From Pseudomonas sp. H9 (GTDB lineage Bacteria > Pseudomonadota > Gammaproteobacteria > Pseudomonadales > Pseudomonadaceae), in NCBI RefSeq assembly GCF_004353925.1, contig NZ_SMOK01000012.1, positions 186,001 to 250,000 of the forward strand: 64,000 bases of DNA. The letters are read 5' to 3'. The position numbers were made by a program, and so were the translations under genes. Within the stretch, counting starts at the first letter, position 1. The number at the start of each line of letters is the position of its first letter. Shown here piece after piece: positions 7,768-16,298 of the stretch. The notes below the pieces were generated by a model, which saw only the letters and a program-made list of their open reading frames with translations, was not told the origin of the DNA and searched no databases.

Positions 7768-9213
7768 TCAGCCGTGCCAGCTGCTCCCCTGACGTGCCAG
7801 CAGGCTATGGGCCTGGTCTGGGCCATTGGAGCCAGCCGGGTAGGGCTTGGGCGCCTGGAAGTGCTCTTGCCAGCCATTGAGGATCGGGTCGACCCAGGCC
7901 CAGGCCGCCTCGACCTCGTCACGGCGCATGAACAGCGTCGAGTCGCCATCGAGCACATCCAGCAACAGGCGTTCGTAGGCCTCCCAGCGGCGGGTCTGGC
8001 CGAACACCTGGGCAAGGTTGAGGTTCAATTCAACCGGTTCCAGGCGCATGCCTTTGCCGGGGGTCTTGGTCATCATCTGCAGGCTGATTCGCTCATCGGG
8101 CTGTAGCTGGATCAGCAGTTGGTTGGCTTGATCGCCTTCGAACAGGCGATGGGGTACAGGCTTGAATTGAATGACGATTTGCGACGTGCGTTTGGCCAAG
8201 CGCTTACCGGTACGCAGGTAGAAGGGCACGCCAGCCCAGCGCCAGTTGTCGATATGCGCTTCCACGGCGACGAAGGTCTCCGTATCGCTGTCGTTGTCGA
8301 CATCTTTCTCGAAATAATAGGCAGGCACTTCCTGCCCGCCAATCTTGCCCGCTGCGTATTGGCCTCGCACGGTTTTGTCTTGCACATCCTGGCCGCAGAT
8401 GGGTTTGAGTGCCTTGAGGATTTTTACTTTCTCGTCACGCACCGCTTCGGCTTCGAACTGCGCCGGCGGCTCCATCGCCACCAGGCAGAGCAGTTGCAGC
8501 AGGTGGTTCTGCAGCATGTCGCGCGTGGCACCCGCCCGGTCGTAGTAGGCGCCACGGTTTTCCACGCCAAGGGTTTCGCACACGCTGATCTGCACGTGGT
8601 CGATCTGACTGTTGCGCCACACCGGCTCCAGCAGCGCATTGGCAAAGCGCAGGGCCATAAGGTTCTGCACGGTTTCCTTGCCCAGGTAGTGGTCGATACG
8701 AAACACCTGCGATTCGCCGAAGACCGCGCCGATGGCCTGATTGATCGCGGTGGCCGACTCCAGTGAATGGCCAATCGGCTTTTCCAGGACGATTCGCGCT
8801 TCGCTGTCGGCCAGGCCGGCGATTTTCAGGTGGTTGGCGATGGGCACGAACAGGTTCGGGGCTGTTGCCAGGTAGTACACCCGCGTCAAACCACCGGCTT
8901 CGCCCAGAAAGCGCGCCAGGCGGCCGAAGTCAGCGCTTTGTGCGGCGTCCATGGAGAAGTAGTCCAGACGTGCCGAGAAACGTGCCCAGACATCCTCGTC
9001 GAAATCGTTGCGGGCGATCTGCGCCCGGCAGCGGCGTTCGACAAGTTTGATAAATTCGCTGCGCGGAAGGTTGCGTCGGGCCAGGGCAATGATACGCACG
9101 GCAATATGCAGGCGACCCTCGCGATACAGGTGGTAGAGCGCCGGAAGCAGTTTATGCAAGGCCAGATCACCGGTGCCGCCGAACACCATAATGTCGCAGG
9201 GGATAGTCAATAC
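7768..9213 (-). CDS. zwf: Glucose-6-phosphate 1-dehydrogenase
   Basis: This roughly 481-residue enzyme oxidises glucose 6-phosphate to 6-phosphogluconolactone with NAD(P)+, feeding the Entner-Doudoroff and pentose phosphate routes. It shows the N-terminal dinucleotide fold FGGTGDLALHKLLPALY, the substrate site RIDHYLGKETVQN and the FYLRTGKRL region. The start codon is unusual. AGGAG (9221-9225) is only 1 nt from an in-frame GTG at 9219 but 7 nt from a TTG at 9213, so I prefer TTG; an ATG near 9192 would cut into the nucleotide fold. It diverges from an RpiR-type regulator. Neither edd, pgl nor eda is adjacent, which suggests a secondary zwf copy separate from the main hexR-zwf-pgl-eda cluster. 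Confidence 0.95.
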   Translation of the reverse strand, partial: VLTIPCDIMVFGGTGDLALHKLLPALYHLYREGRLHIAVRIIALARRNLPRSEFIKLVERRCRAQIARNDFDEDVWARFSARLDYFSMDAAQSADFGRLARFLGEAGGLTRVYYLATAPNLFVPIANHLKIAGLADSEARIVLEKPIGHSLESATAINQAIGAVFGESQVFRIDHYLGKETVQNLMALRFANALLEPVWRNSQIDHVQISVCETLGVENRGAYYDRAGATRDMLQNHLLQLLCLVAMEPPAQFEAEAVRDEKVKILKALKPICGQDVQDKTVRGQYAAGKIGGQEVPAYYFEKDVDNDSDTETFVAVEAHIDNWRWAGVPFYLRTGKRLAKRTSQIVIQFKPVPHRLFEGDQANQLLIQLQPDERISLQMMTKTPGKGMRLEPVELNLNLAQVFGQTRRWEAYERLLLDVLDGDSTLFMRRDEVEAAWAWVDPILNGWQEHFQAPKPYPAGSNGPDQAHSLLARQGSSWHG

Positions 9214-9255
9214 CACCACTCTCCTAGTTGGTTTAGCTGGGCGGGTCGCCGGTCA

Positions 9256-9270
9256 TGTAGTATAACTACA
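9256..9270. promoter_or_regulatory. Palindromic operator candidate between zwf and the RpiR regulator
   Basis: TGTAGT and ACTACA form a perfect 6-bp inverted repeat with a 3-bp spacer. A further CTACAA lies 11 bp beyond the right arm, giving a HexR-like TTGTAG...CTACAA flavour on the minus strand. It overlaps TATACT, a possible zwf -10 element. The position in the divergent promoter region suggests binding by the adjacent RpiR protein. Confidence 0.5.
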
Positions 9271-9314
9271 AGAAAGCTACAACCCGGTCAGTCGATCATA
9301 ACCGAGTCCTGCCC

Positions 9315-10181
9315 TTGAATCTGTTGCAACACATCGCCCAGTCGCGCCATCTGCTACGCAAATCGGAACTGAAAGTTGCCGATCACGTGCTGCTGGATCC
9401 CGCAGCCGTCATGCACAGCTCCATGGCCGATCTTGCCCATAGCGTTGGTATCAGCGAACCGACCATCGTGCGCTTTTGCCGAGCTATCGGGTGCTCGGGG
9501 TTTCAGGACCTCAAGCTGAAACTGGCCCAGAGCCTGGCGGCCGGTGCCAGTTTTGGTCAGTTCGCCATCCATGAAGACGACTCCGTCGCCGACTACAGCC
9601 TGAAGATCTTCGACACCACGCTGCATACCCTGATGGAAGTGCGTGAGCATCTCGACCCCCAGGCCTTGCAGCGCGCCGTGTCGGCGATGGCGCAGGCGCA
9701 GCGTGTCGAGTTCTATGGCTTTGGCGCTTCCGGTGCCGTGGCGGCGGATGCCCAGCACAAGTTCTTCCGCTTGCTACTCAGTGCAGCGGCGTATTCTGAC
9801 CCGCACATGCAGGCCATGTCGGCGGTGACCCTCAAGCCGGGCGATGTGGCGATCTGTATTTCCCAGTCCGGGCGTTCCAAAGACCTGCTGATCACCGCCA
9901 ACCTGGTGCGTGAGAGCGGCGCTACCCTCATTACGCTGTGCCCGAGCCAGACGCCATTGGCCGAGCTGTCGAGCGTCAATCTGGCAATCGATGTGCACGA
10001 AGACACGGAAATCTACACACCGTTGACCTCGCGGATTGCCCACCTGGTGGTGATCGATGTGCTGGCAATGGGCGTGGCGATGGCTCGCGGCCCGAGCCTG
10101 GTCAACCACCTCAAGAGTGTTAAGCGCAGCTTGCGCAGCTTGCGTCTGTCACCCAAGTCGATCAAGGCGATGGACGACTGA
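9315..10181 (+). CDS. RpiR/HexR-family transcriptional regulator
   Basis: The 288-residue product has an N-terminal RpiR helix-turn-helix (about residues 15-75: SMADLAHSVGISEPTIVRFCRAIGCSGF...). A SIS sugar-phosphate-binding domain follows (about 120-260), with VEFYGFGASGAVAADAQHKF, ISQSGRSKDLL and MTSR-like LTSRIAHLVVIDVLA. HexR, the best-known relative, senses 2-keto-3-deoxy-6-phosphogluconate and represses zwf and Entner-Doudoroff genes. Here the divergent zwf is the obvious target. The first usable start is a TTG at 9315; a second TTG at 9324 is possible and no strong Shine-Dalgarno decides between them. Confidence 0.9.
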   Translation: MNLLQHIAQSRHLLRKSELKVADHVLLDPAAVMHSSMADLAHSVGISEPTIVRFCRAIGCSGFQDLKLKLAQSLAAGASFGQFAIHEDDSVADYSLKIFDTTLHTLMEVREHLDPQALQRAVSAMAQAQRVEFYGFGASGAVAADAQHKFFRLLLSAAAYSDPHMQAMSAVTLKPGDVAICISQSGRSKDLLITANLVRESGATLITLCPSQTPLAELSSVNLAIDVHEDTEIYTPLTSRIAHLVVIDVLAMGVAMARGPSLVNHLKSVKRSLRSLRLSPKSIKAMDD

Positions 10182-10193
10182 TCCACATTCGCC

Positions 10194-10263
10194 GGTAGGA
10201 GCGGGCTTGCCCCGCGATTGCGATTTATCTGCTATCCCGCATCGCGGGGCAAGCCCGCTCCCA
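10194..10263. repeat. REP pair (inverted)
   Basis: Two facing copies of the GGAGCGGGCTTGCCCCGCGA unit lie just after the RpiR gene stop. The spacer between them is about 21 nt. Confidence 0.95.
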
Positions 10264-10368
10264 CCTGGTTGAGCAAAATCTATTCATTGATTTGTCATTG
10301 GTGCGCCGCTAAACCGTAACGCCGCGTAGTCAGGCTGAAACTCCCGCACTCGATCTGGGAGAGATGCA

Positions 10369-10587
10369 ATGGCTCGTGAATTCGATGGCTCGTATCAGCC
10401 CACCGCCAAGTCCCGCAAACAGCAAGAGAAAGATCAGCGCCGCATGGAGTTTCGACGCGCGATCGAAAGCTATTCCGAGCAACGCCGCTTGTTGCAGGAA
10501 ATTGCTGATTACCCCGAGTTGCAAGCCATCAACGTATGGCAGGTGTCGGCGGCAGGTTCCCCGAAAAACGCTCAACAAGTGCGCTGA
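10369..10587 (+). CDS. Conserved small hypothetical protein, 72 aa
   Basis: The ATG at 10369 follows a GGGAGAG Shine-Dalgarno. The product is strongly charged (KSRKQQEKDQRRMEFRRAIE), is predicted helical and has no signal peptide or membrane segment. Its last 59 bases overlap, tail to tail, the 3' end of the minus-strand pycR gene, so both coding ends are constrained by the same DNA. No family recognised; a nucleic-acid or regulatory binding role would be a guess. Confidence 0.65.
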   Translation: MAREFDGSYQPTAKSRKQQEKDQRRMEFRRAIESYSEQRRLLQEIADYPELQAINVWQVSAAGSPKNAQQVR

Positions 10588-11491
10588 TTTGCGTCCGTTC
10601 GCTGCGGATGAACGCAAGAAAGGCCAAGGCCACCGGCGATTGTCGCTTGGCCTTGGACTGCACTACACACCAACTGCGGTACAACGGAAGTTCTTCGACC
10701 GGTAACTCGCGCAACACCCCGGTAGCGAGCTCCAGGTTCAACGCGTGGCGGGTCAGCAGGGCGATGCCCAAGCCGGCAATCACGCATTCGCGCTGAGCGT
10801 CGGCAGAGGCAACCTCAAGGGTCTGGGTGAAGTGCACGCGTTTATCCTTGAAGTACTCCTCACAGGCTTTACGTGTGCCTGAGCCTTGTTCGCGAATCAG
10901 CAGGGTATGCGGCTCCAGGTCTTGAAGGCGCAGTTTCTCCAGCTTGCACAGGGGATGGTCGGGCGGTGCCACGGCGACAATCGGATTGTTGAGGAAGGGT
11001 AGAAACTCCAGCCCCATGTCCTGCGGTACCATGGACATGATGATCAGGTCGTCACGGTTGTCGGAAAGACGGCGTATCGCCTGGGCCCGGTTGACTACCG
11101 TGAGGGTAAGATTGACCTCAGGGTGCAGGCGTTTGAAGGCGGCAAACAGGTGGGGAACGAAGTACTTGGCGCTCGACTCCACCGCCAGCTTCAGTTGCCC
11201 TTGCAGTGAGCCCTGCATATCGGAAAGCTGCATATCGAGGCTTTCCAGGCGACCAAATATGTCGCGGCTGGCGCGTTGCAGGGCTTCGGCAGCCTCGGTC
11301 AGGTAAAGTTTTTTGCCGACGTACTCGAACAGCGGTTGGCCAACCAATTCTTCAAGCTGGCGAATCTGTAGACTAACGGCGGGTTGCGTAAGGTTCATCT
11401 CATCGGCAGCCCGGCTGTAGGAACGCAAATCACAGACCTCATTGAAGATCTGCAATTGACGCAATGTCATACGCATCAATGACTTACGCAT
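10529..11491 (-). CDS. pycR: LysR-type regulator divergent from pyruvate carboxylase genes
   Basis: This 320-residue LysR regulator has its winged helix in residues 8-68 (LRQLQIFNEVCDLRSYSRAADEMNLTQPAVSLQIRQLEE) and a CbbR/CysB-like effector domain (GQLKLAVESSAKYFVPHLFAAF, IREQGSGTRKACEEYF). Its place opposite pycA-oadA matches PycR of P. aeruginosa, a LysR regulator genetically linked to the pyruvate carboxylase genes; that equivalence is inferred from context. The start at ATG 11491 has a poor Shine-Dalgarno, and Met codons 15 and 21 bases downstream are alternatives. The C-terminal end overlaps the small gene on the other strand. Confidence 0.88.
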   Translation of the reverse strand: MRKSLMRMTLRQLQIFNEVCDLRSYSRAADEMNLTQPAVSLQIRQLEELVGQPLFEYVGKKLYLTEAAEALQRASRDIFGRLESLDMQLSDMQGSLQGQLKLAVESSAKYFVPHLFAAFKRLHPEVNLTLTVVNRAQAIRRLSDNRDDLIIMSMVPQDMGLEFLPFLNNPIVAVAPPDHPLCKLEKLRLQDLEPHTLLIREQGSGTRKACEEYFKDKRVHFTQTLEVASADAQRECVIAGLGIALLTRHALNLELATGVLRELPVEELPLYRSWCVVQSKAKRQSPVALAFLAFIRSERTQISALVERFSGNLPPTPAIR

Positions 11492-11527
11492 TTTTTTCTT
11501 GTCTCGGCAAAACCTTGTAACAGCACT

Positions 11528-11543
11528 ATAAGCTTTTGCTAAT
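11528..11543. promoter_or_regulatory. Possible LysR-type operator (T-N11-A) between pycR and pycA
   Basis: The imperfect palindrome ATAAGCTTTTGCTAAT contains a T-N11-A core of the kind bound by LysR proteins. It lies in the 188-bp divergent region. Weak evidence, positional only. Confidence 0.3.
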
Positions 11544-11679
11544 GCACACCCTAATAAATATTGATTTTTGTTTATCCAGAGACAGCGCTAGGGTAAAGAT
11601 GCGACTGGCCAGCGACGATTGGTCACGCGCCGACCGGCTTCGCCGGCTCGTTTGTTCTAGCGGCCTTGGGAATACTCCA

Positions 11680-13095
11680 GTGATAAAAAAGATCCTGATC
11701 GCCAACCGCGGTGAAATTGCTGTTCGGATCGTGCGTGCCTGCGCCGAGATGGGCATTCGCTCCGTGGCGATCTACTCCGACGCCGACCGCCACGCCTTGC
11801 ACGTTAAACGTGCGGATGAGGCCCACAGCATTGGTGCCGAGCCTCTGGCTGGCTACCTGAACCCGCGCAAGCTGGTGAACCTGGCTGTGGAAACCGGTTG
11901 CGATGCCCTGCACCCTGGTTATGGCTTTCTTTCGGAGAACGCTGAACTCGCAGACATCTGCGCTGAACGTGGAATCAAGTTCATTGGCCCTGCAGCGGAA
12001 GTCATTCGCCGCATGGGTGACAAGACTGAAGCCCGTCGCAGCATGATCAAGGCTGGTGTACCGGTAACCCCGGGCACTGAAGGCAACGTCGCCGACATCC
12101 ATGAAGCGCTGGAAGAGGGCGATCGCATCGGTTATCCGGTGATGCTCAAGGCCACCTCCGGTGGCGGCGGTCGCGGCATTCGTCGCTGCAACAGCCGTGA
12201 CGAGCTGGAACAGGCGTTCCCACGGGTGATTTCCGAAGCCACCAAAGCGTTTGGTTCGGCGGAAGTCTTCCTGGAAAAATGTATCGTCAACCCGAAACAT
12301 ATCGAGGCGCAGATCCTCGGTGACAGCTTCGGTAACGTTGTGCACCTGTTCGAGCGTGACTGCTCGATCCAGCGCCGTAACCAGAAGCTGATCGAAATCG
12401 CCCCGAGCCCGCAGCTCACCCCTGAACAGCGCGCCTACATTGGTGATCTGTCGGTGCGTGCGGCCAAGGCCGTGGGCTACGAAAACGCCGGTACTGTGGA
12501 GTTCCTGCTCGCTGATGGCGAGGTGTACTTCATGGAGATGAACACTCGAGTGCAGGTGGAACACACCATCACCGAGGAAATCACCGGTATCGACATTGTT
12601 CGTGAGCAGATCCGTATTGCGTCGGGCCTGCCGCTGTCGGTCAAGCAAGAAGACATCCAGCATCGCGGCTTTGCCCTGCAGTTTCGGATCAACGCTGAAG
12701 ACCCGAAGAACAACTTCCTGCCAAGCTTCGGCAAGATTACCCGTTACTACGCACCCGGTGGCCCCGGCGTACGTACCGACACGGCGATCTACACCGGCTA
12801 CACCATTCCGCCGTTCTACGACTCCATGTGCCTGAAACTGGTGGTCTGGGCGCTGACCTGGGAAGAAGCCATGGACCGTGGCCTGCGGGCCCTGGACGAC
12901 ATGCGCGTGCAAGGGGTGAAAACCACTGCAGCCTACTACCAGGAAATCCTGCGCAATCCGGAATTCCGCAGCGGTCAGTTCAACACCAGCTTCGTTGAAA
13001 GCCATCCGGAACTGACCAACTACTCGATCAAGCGCAAACCCGAAGAGCTGGCCCTGGCCATCGCTGCCGCCATTGCCGCACATGCGGGCTTATGA
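11680..13095 (+). CDS. pycA: Pyruvate carboxylase subunit A (biotin carboxylase)
   Basis: At 471 residues this is the size of AccC-type biotin carboxylases. The N-terminus IKKILIANRGEIAVRIVRAC, the ATP-grasp glycine loop KATSGGGGRGIRRC, the FLEKCIVNPKHIEAQIL strand and the catalytic EMNTRVQVEHTITEEITG segment are all present. With OadA/PycB it forms a two-subunit pyruvate carboxylase making oxaloacetate from pyruvate and bicarbonate with ATP, an anaplerotic step. Start chosen at GTG 11680, which gives the canonical N-terminus; 48 upstream in-frame codons are not family-like. oadA follows after a 101-bp spacer filled with an inverted repeat. Confidence 0.96.
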   Translation: MIKKILIANRGEIAVRIVRACAEMGIRSVAIYSDADRHALHVKRADEAHSIGAEPLAGYLNPRKLVNLAVETGCDALHPGYGFLSENAELADICAERGIKFIGPAAEVIRRMGDKTEARRSMIKAGVPVTPGTEGNVADIHEALEEGDRIGYPVMLKATSGGGGRGIRRCNSRDELEQAFPRVISEATKAFGSAEVFLEKCIVNPKHIEAQILGDSFGNVVHLFERDCSIQRRNQKLIEIAPSPQLTPEQRAYIGDLSVRAAKAVGYENAGTVEFLLADGEVYFMEMNTRVQVEHTITEEITGIDIVREQIRIASGLPLSVKQEDIQHRGFALQFRINAEDPKNNFLPSFGKITRYYAPGGPGVRTDTAIYTGYTIPPFYDSMCLKLVVWALTWEEAMDRGLRALDDMRVQGVKTTAAYYQEILRNPEFRSGQFNTSFVESHPELTNYSIKRKPEELALAIAAAIAAHAGL

Positions 13096-13102
13096 ATAAG
13101 CC

Positions 13103-13183
13103 AGCTGTAAGCTTTTAGCTACAAGCGGCAAGTTAGAGCTGATCGGCTTTTGCTTGCAGCTTGTAGCTTGGAGCTTGCAGCTC
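13103..13183. repeat. Intergenic inverted repeat, second family (pycA-oadA spacer)
   Basis: The spacer is made of AGCTGTAAGC / AGCTACAAGCGGCAAG on the left and GCTTGCAGCTTGTAGCTTGG on the right, able to fold into a long imperfect stem. The same words occur in the pstA-pstB, pstB-phoU and phoB-phoR spacers. Confidence 0.85.
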
Positions 13184-13196
13184 TGAGGAGATAAAA

Positions 13197-15005
13197 ATGA
13201 CTAAGAAGATCTTTGTTACTGACACAATCCTGCGCGACGCTCACCAGTCTCTGCTGGCTACCCGCATGCGTACCGAAGACATGCTGCCGATCTGCGACAA
13301 GCTCGACAAGGTCGGCTACTGGTCGCTGGAAGTCTGGGGCGGCGCAACCTTCGACGCCTGCGTGCGCTTCCTCAAGGAAGACCCATGGGAGCGTCTGCGC
13401 AAACTGCGTGCCGCGCTGCCTAACACCCGTCTGCAGATGTTGCTGCGCGGTCAGAACCTGCTCGGCTATCGTCATTACAGCGATGACGTGGTCAAAGCGT
13501 TCGTGGCCAAGGCTGCCGTCAACGGTATCGATGTGTTCCGTATCTTCGATGCCATGAACGACGTGCGTAACCTGCGCGTGGCCATCGAAGCGGTCAAGGC
13601 GGCTGGCAAGCACGCTCAGGGCACCATTGCTTACACCACTAGCCCTGTGCACACCATCGACGCCTTCGTAGCTCAGGCCAAGCAAATGGAAGCCATGGGT
13701 TGCGACTCGGTGGCGATCAAAGACATGGCTGGCCTGCTGACCCCATTCGCTACCGGTGAACTGGTCAAGGCCCTGAAAGCCGAGCAATCGCTGCCGGTGT
13801 TCATCCATTCCCACGACACCGCCGGCCTGGCAGCCATGTGCCAACTGAAGGCTGTCGAGAACGGTGCCGACCATATCGACACCGCGATTTCCAGCTTCGC
13901 CTGGGGTACCAGCCATCCAGGTACCGAGTCGATGGTGGCGGCGCTCAAGGGCAGTGAGTTCGACACCGGTCTGGACTTGGAGCTGCTGCAGGAAATCGGT
14001 CTGTATTTCTACGCCGTGCGCAAGAAGTACCACCAGTTCGAAAGCGAGTTCACCTCCGTCGATACCCGCGTTCAAGTGAACCAGGTACCGGGCGGCATGA
14101 TTTCCAACCTGGCCAACCAGCTCAAAGAGCAGGGCGCACTCAATCGTATGAACGAAGTGCTGGCTGAAATCCCACGCGTACGTGAAGACCTTGGCTTCCC
14201 ACCGCTGGTGACCCCGACCTCGCAAATCGTCGGCACCCAGGCGTTCTTCAACGTCCTCGCCGGTGAGCGCTACAAAACCATCACCAACGAGGTGAAGCTG
14301 TACCTGCAAGGTGGTTACGGCAAGGCCCCGGGTGTGGTCAACGAGAACCTGCGCCGCCAGGCCATCGGCAGCGAAGAGGTGATCGATGTACGCCCGGCTG
14401 ACCTGCTCAAGCCGGAAATGACCAAACTGCGCAACGACATCGGCAGCCTGGCCCGTTCGGAAGAAGACGTGCTGACCTTCGCCATGTTCCCGGATATCGG
14501 GCGTAAGTTCCTCGAAGAGCGCGAAGCCGGCACCTTGACCCCTGAAGTACTGCTGCCAATACCGGAAGCTGGTGCTGTGGCCTCGGCCAGCGGTGAAGGT
14601 GTGCCGACTGAGTTCGTCATCGACGTCCACGGCGAAACCTACCGCGTCGACATCACCGGTGTCGGCGTCAAGGCCGAAGGCAAGCGTCACTTCTACCTGT
14701 CGATTGACGGTATGCCGGAAGAGGTGGTGTTCGAGCCGCTCAACGAATTCGTCGGCGGTGGCAGCAGCAAGCGCAAGCAAGCCAGCGCACCGGGCCACGT
14801 CAGCACCACGATGCCGGGCAACATTGTCGATGTACTGGTCAAGGAAGGTGATGTGGTCAAAGCCGGCCAGCCGGTGCTGATTACCGAAGCCATGAAGATG
14901 GAAACCGAAGTTCAGGCAGACATTGCTGGCAAGGTCGTAGCCATCCACGTGGCCAAGGGCGACCGGGTCAACCCGGGCGAAATCCTGATCGAGATCGAGG
15001 GCTGA
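13197..15005 (+). CDS. oadA: Pyruvate carboxylase subunit B / oxaloacetate decarboxylase alpha-like
   Basis: The 602-residue protein has an N-terminal carboxyltransferase TIM barrel (from ITDTILRDAHQSLLATR-like sequence, residues 5-275). The metal/substrate region (FIHSHDTAGLAAM) and the PYC_OADA connector follow. A Gly/Ser-rich linker (GGGSSKRKQ) leads to a C-terminal biotinyl domain with the lysine of EAMKMETE at residue 567. It transfers carboxyl from carboxybiotin to pyruvate. Pairing with pycA indicates carboxylase rather than Na+-pumping decarboxylase function: no beta/gamma decarboxylase subunit genes are nearby. ATG 13197 follows GAGGAG. Confidence 0.96.
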   Translation: MTKKIFVTDTILRDAHQSLLATRMRTEDMLPICDKLDKVGYWSLEVWGGATFDACVRFLKEDPWERLRKLRAALPNTRLQMLLRGQNLLGYRHYSDDVVKAFVAKAAVNGIDVFRIFDAMNDVRNLRVAIEAVKAAGKHAQGTIAYTTSPVHTIDAFVAQAKQMEAMGCDSVAIKDMAGLLTPFATGELVKALKAEQSLPVFIHSHDTAGLAAMCQLKAVENGADHIDTAISSFAWGTSHPGTESMVAALKGSEFDTGLDLELLQEIGLYFYAVRKKYHQFESEFTSVDTRVQVNQVPGGMISNLANQLKEQGALNRMNEVLAEIPRVREDLGFPPLVTPTSQIVGTQAFFNVLAGERYKTITNEVKLYLQGGYGKAPGVVNENLRRQAIGSEEVIDVRPADLLKPEMTKLRNDIGSLARSEEDVLTFAMFPDIGRKFLEEREAGTLTPEVLLPIPEAGAVASASGEGVPTEFVIDVHGETYRVDITGVGVKAEGKRHFYLSIDGMPEEVVFEPLNEFVGGGSSKRKQASAPGHVSTTMPGNIVDVLVKEGDVVKAGQPVLITEAMKMETEVQADIAGKVVAIHVAKGDRVNPGEILIEIEG

Positions 15006-15039
15006 TTCACAAGCCTTCATCTACAAGCGGTTAACCTCT

Positions 15040-15066
15040 GGGGAGCATTTGCTCCCCTTTTTTTTT
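15040..15066 (+). terminator. Rho-independent terminator after oadA
   Basis: GGGGAGC / GCTCCCC stem with an ATTT loop followed by nine T residues, 35 bp past the oadA stop. Confidence 0.95.
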
Positions 15067-15070
15067 GGCC

Positions 15071-15142
15071 GGTAGGAGCGGGCTTGCCCCGCGATGCAAT
15101 GTGGTTGAAACACCGCAATCGCGGGGCAAGCCCGCTCCTACC
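15071..15142. repeat. REP pair (inverted)
   Basis: Two facing REP units immediately after the oadA terminator, between the convergent oadA and GNAT gene ends. Confidence 0.95.
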
Positions 15143-15152
15143 CGAGTTGCGT

Positions 15153-15824
15153 TCAGACGCTTCGGCACGCTTCAAGTGAATGCACTTGGCCTTGCGGTTG
15201 CTGATTCTCTTCCGACAGCCAGCGCTCGAATCCCGCCGCAATTGCCGGCCACTCATCATCGGTAATCGAGAACCAAGCGGTATCGCGGTTACGGTCCTTG
15301 ATCACCATGTGCTTGCGAAACACCCCTTCAAAACGGAAACCGAAGCGTTCAGCGGCTCTTTTCGAGCGGGCATTGTCGTTGTTGCATTTCCACTCCAGGC
15401 GCCGGTAGCCCAGTTCGAACGCCAGCTTGCCAAGCAGGTAAACCGCCTCAGTGCCCCGGGGAGTGCGCTGCATGGCTGCACCAAAGGCAATGTGGCCAAT
15501 TTCGATACGGCCTTGATCGGGCACGATCGACATCAGGCTGAGGATGCCCTGGGTTTGGCCGCTGGCGCTGTCAATCACGCTGTAGAACAGCGGGTCGCTG
15601 CTGGCCGCGTTGCTGTCGAGCCAATGGTCGAAATCTTCGCGTTCAGTAAACGGGCCGTAGGCCAGGTAGTCCCAGAGCTTCGGGTCGGCACCGGAGCCCT
15701 GGAACACCTCCCAGAGGTCTTCGCGGTCGCGTCGGGGGTCGAGCTTTTCCAGGCGGATGAAGCGACCGACCAAGGGCGTGGGCTGGGGACGTTTTGCCGG
15801 GTGCCAATTCAACGGTGTACTCAT
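15153..15824 (-). CDS. GNAT acetyltransferase, RimJ/RimL type
   Basis: This 223-residue protein matches the RimJ/RimL-like acetyltransferase pattern: VGRFIRLEKLDPRRDREDLWEVF at the start, IGHIAFGAAMQRTPRGTEAVYLL (acetyl-CoA pyrophosphate loop), and the LEWKCNNDNARSKRAAERFGFRFEGVFRKHM signature. The substrate is unknown; related proteins act on amino groups of proteins or small molecules. It is the last gene of a minus-strand run (PaiB-like, GNAT, GNAT) with 16 bp between it and the upstream GNAT. ATG 15824 was chosen because the longer frame overlaps the previous gene. Confidence 0.9.
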   Translation of the reverse strand: MSTPLNWHPAKRPQPTPLVGRFIRLEKLDPRRDREDLWEVFQGSGADPKLWDYLAYGPFTEREDFDHWLDSNAASSDPLFYSVIDSASGQTQGILSLMSIVPDQGRIEIGHIAFGAAMQRTPRGTEAVYLLGKLAFELGYRRLEWKCNNDNARSKRAAERFGFRFEGVFRKHMVIKDRNRDTAWFSITDDEWPAIAAGFERWLSEENQQPQGQVHSLEACRSV

Positions 15825-15840
15825 GTGAAGGTTCCTGGGC

Positions 15841-16287
15841 TTACAGGGGTTTGCGGAACTGAATGAAGCCGGGGCGTTCGGCAACCTGTTCATACAAGCT
15901 GATCGCTGTGGCATTGGTTTCATGGGTCAACCAGTGAACCTTGGCGCAGCCTGCCGCTTTCGCCGTAGCGTAGACGTATTCGATCAATTGGCGACCGACA
16001 CCAAGGCCGCGTTGTTCACTCTGGACATACAGGTCCTGCAGGTAGCAGGAATTTTCGATGCTCCAGTTGGAGCGATGGTAGATCCAGTGGACCATGCCCA
16101 CCGCTTTGCCGTCGACCCAAGCCAAGGCGGCGTTGGTTGGTTCCGTGGGGTCGAGCATGCGCTGCCAGGCAACGGCGGTTACCTCATCGGCAAGACGGGT
16201 TTCGTAGAAGCGCAGGTAGGCCTGCCACAGGGGCAGCCAGGCGTTGTGGTCATCAGCGGTAACCGGGCGGATCGTTACATTTGGCAT
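15841..16287 (-). CDS. GNAT family N-acetyltransferase
   Basis: The 148-residue product is a single GNAT domain: NVTIRPVTADDHNAWLPLW at the N-terminus, the ALAWVDGKAVGMVHW strands, and the acetyl-CoA motif SEQRGLGVGRQLIEYVYATA (Q/R-x-x-G-x-G/A) followed by HWLTHETNATAISLYEQV. The acceptor is not identifiable. It begins 11 bp after the stop of the PaiB-like gene and so is probably translated from the same mRNA. In Bacillus the PaiB partner PaiA is a polyamine N-acetyltransferase, which makes a polyamine or similar amine substrate an attractive guess. Confidence 0.9.
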   Translation of the reverse strand: MPNVTIRPVTADDHNAWLPLWQAYLRFYETRLADEVTAVAWQRMLDPTEPTNAALAWVDGKAVGMVHWIYHRSNWSIENSCYLQDLYVQSEQRGLGVGRQLIEYVYATAKAAGCAKVHWLTHETNATAISLYEQVAERPGFIQFRKPL

Positions 16288-16298
16288 GGGTGATTCCT

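Noticed and set aside
13119..15020. 633-codon open frame antisense to oadA
   Set aside because: oadA is complete with a biotin site; the antisense frame is a codon-bias shadow. The same applies to long antisense frames over pycA, pstC, pstA, aspA, recG and spoT.
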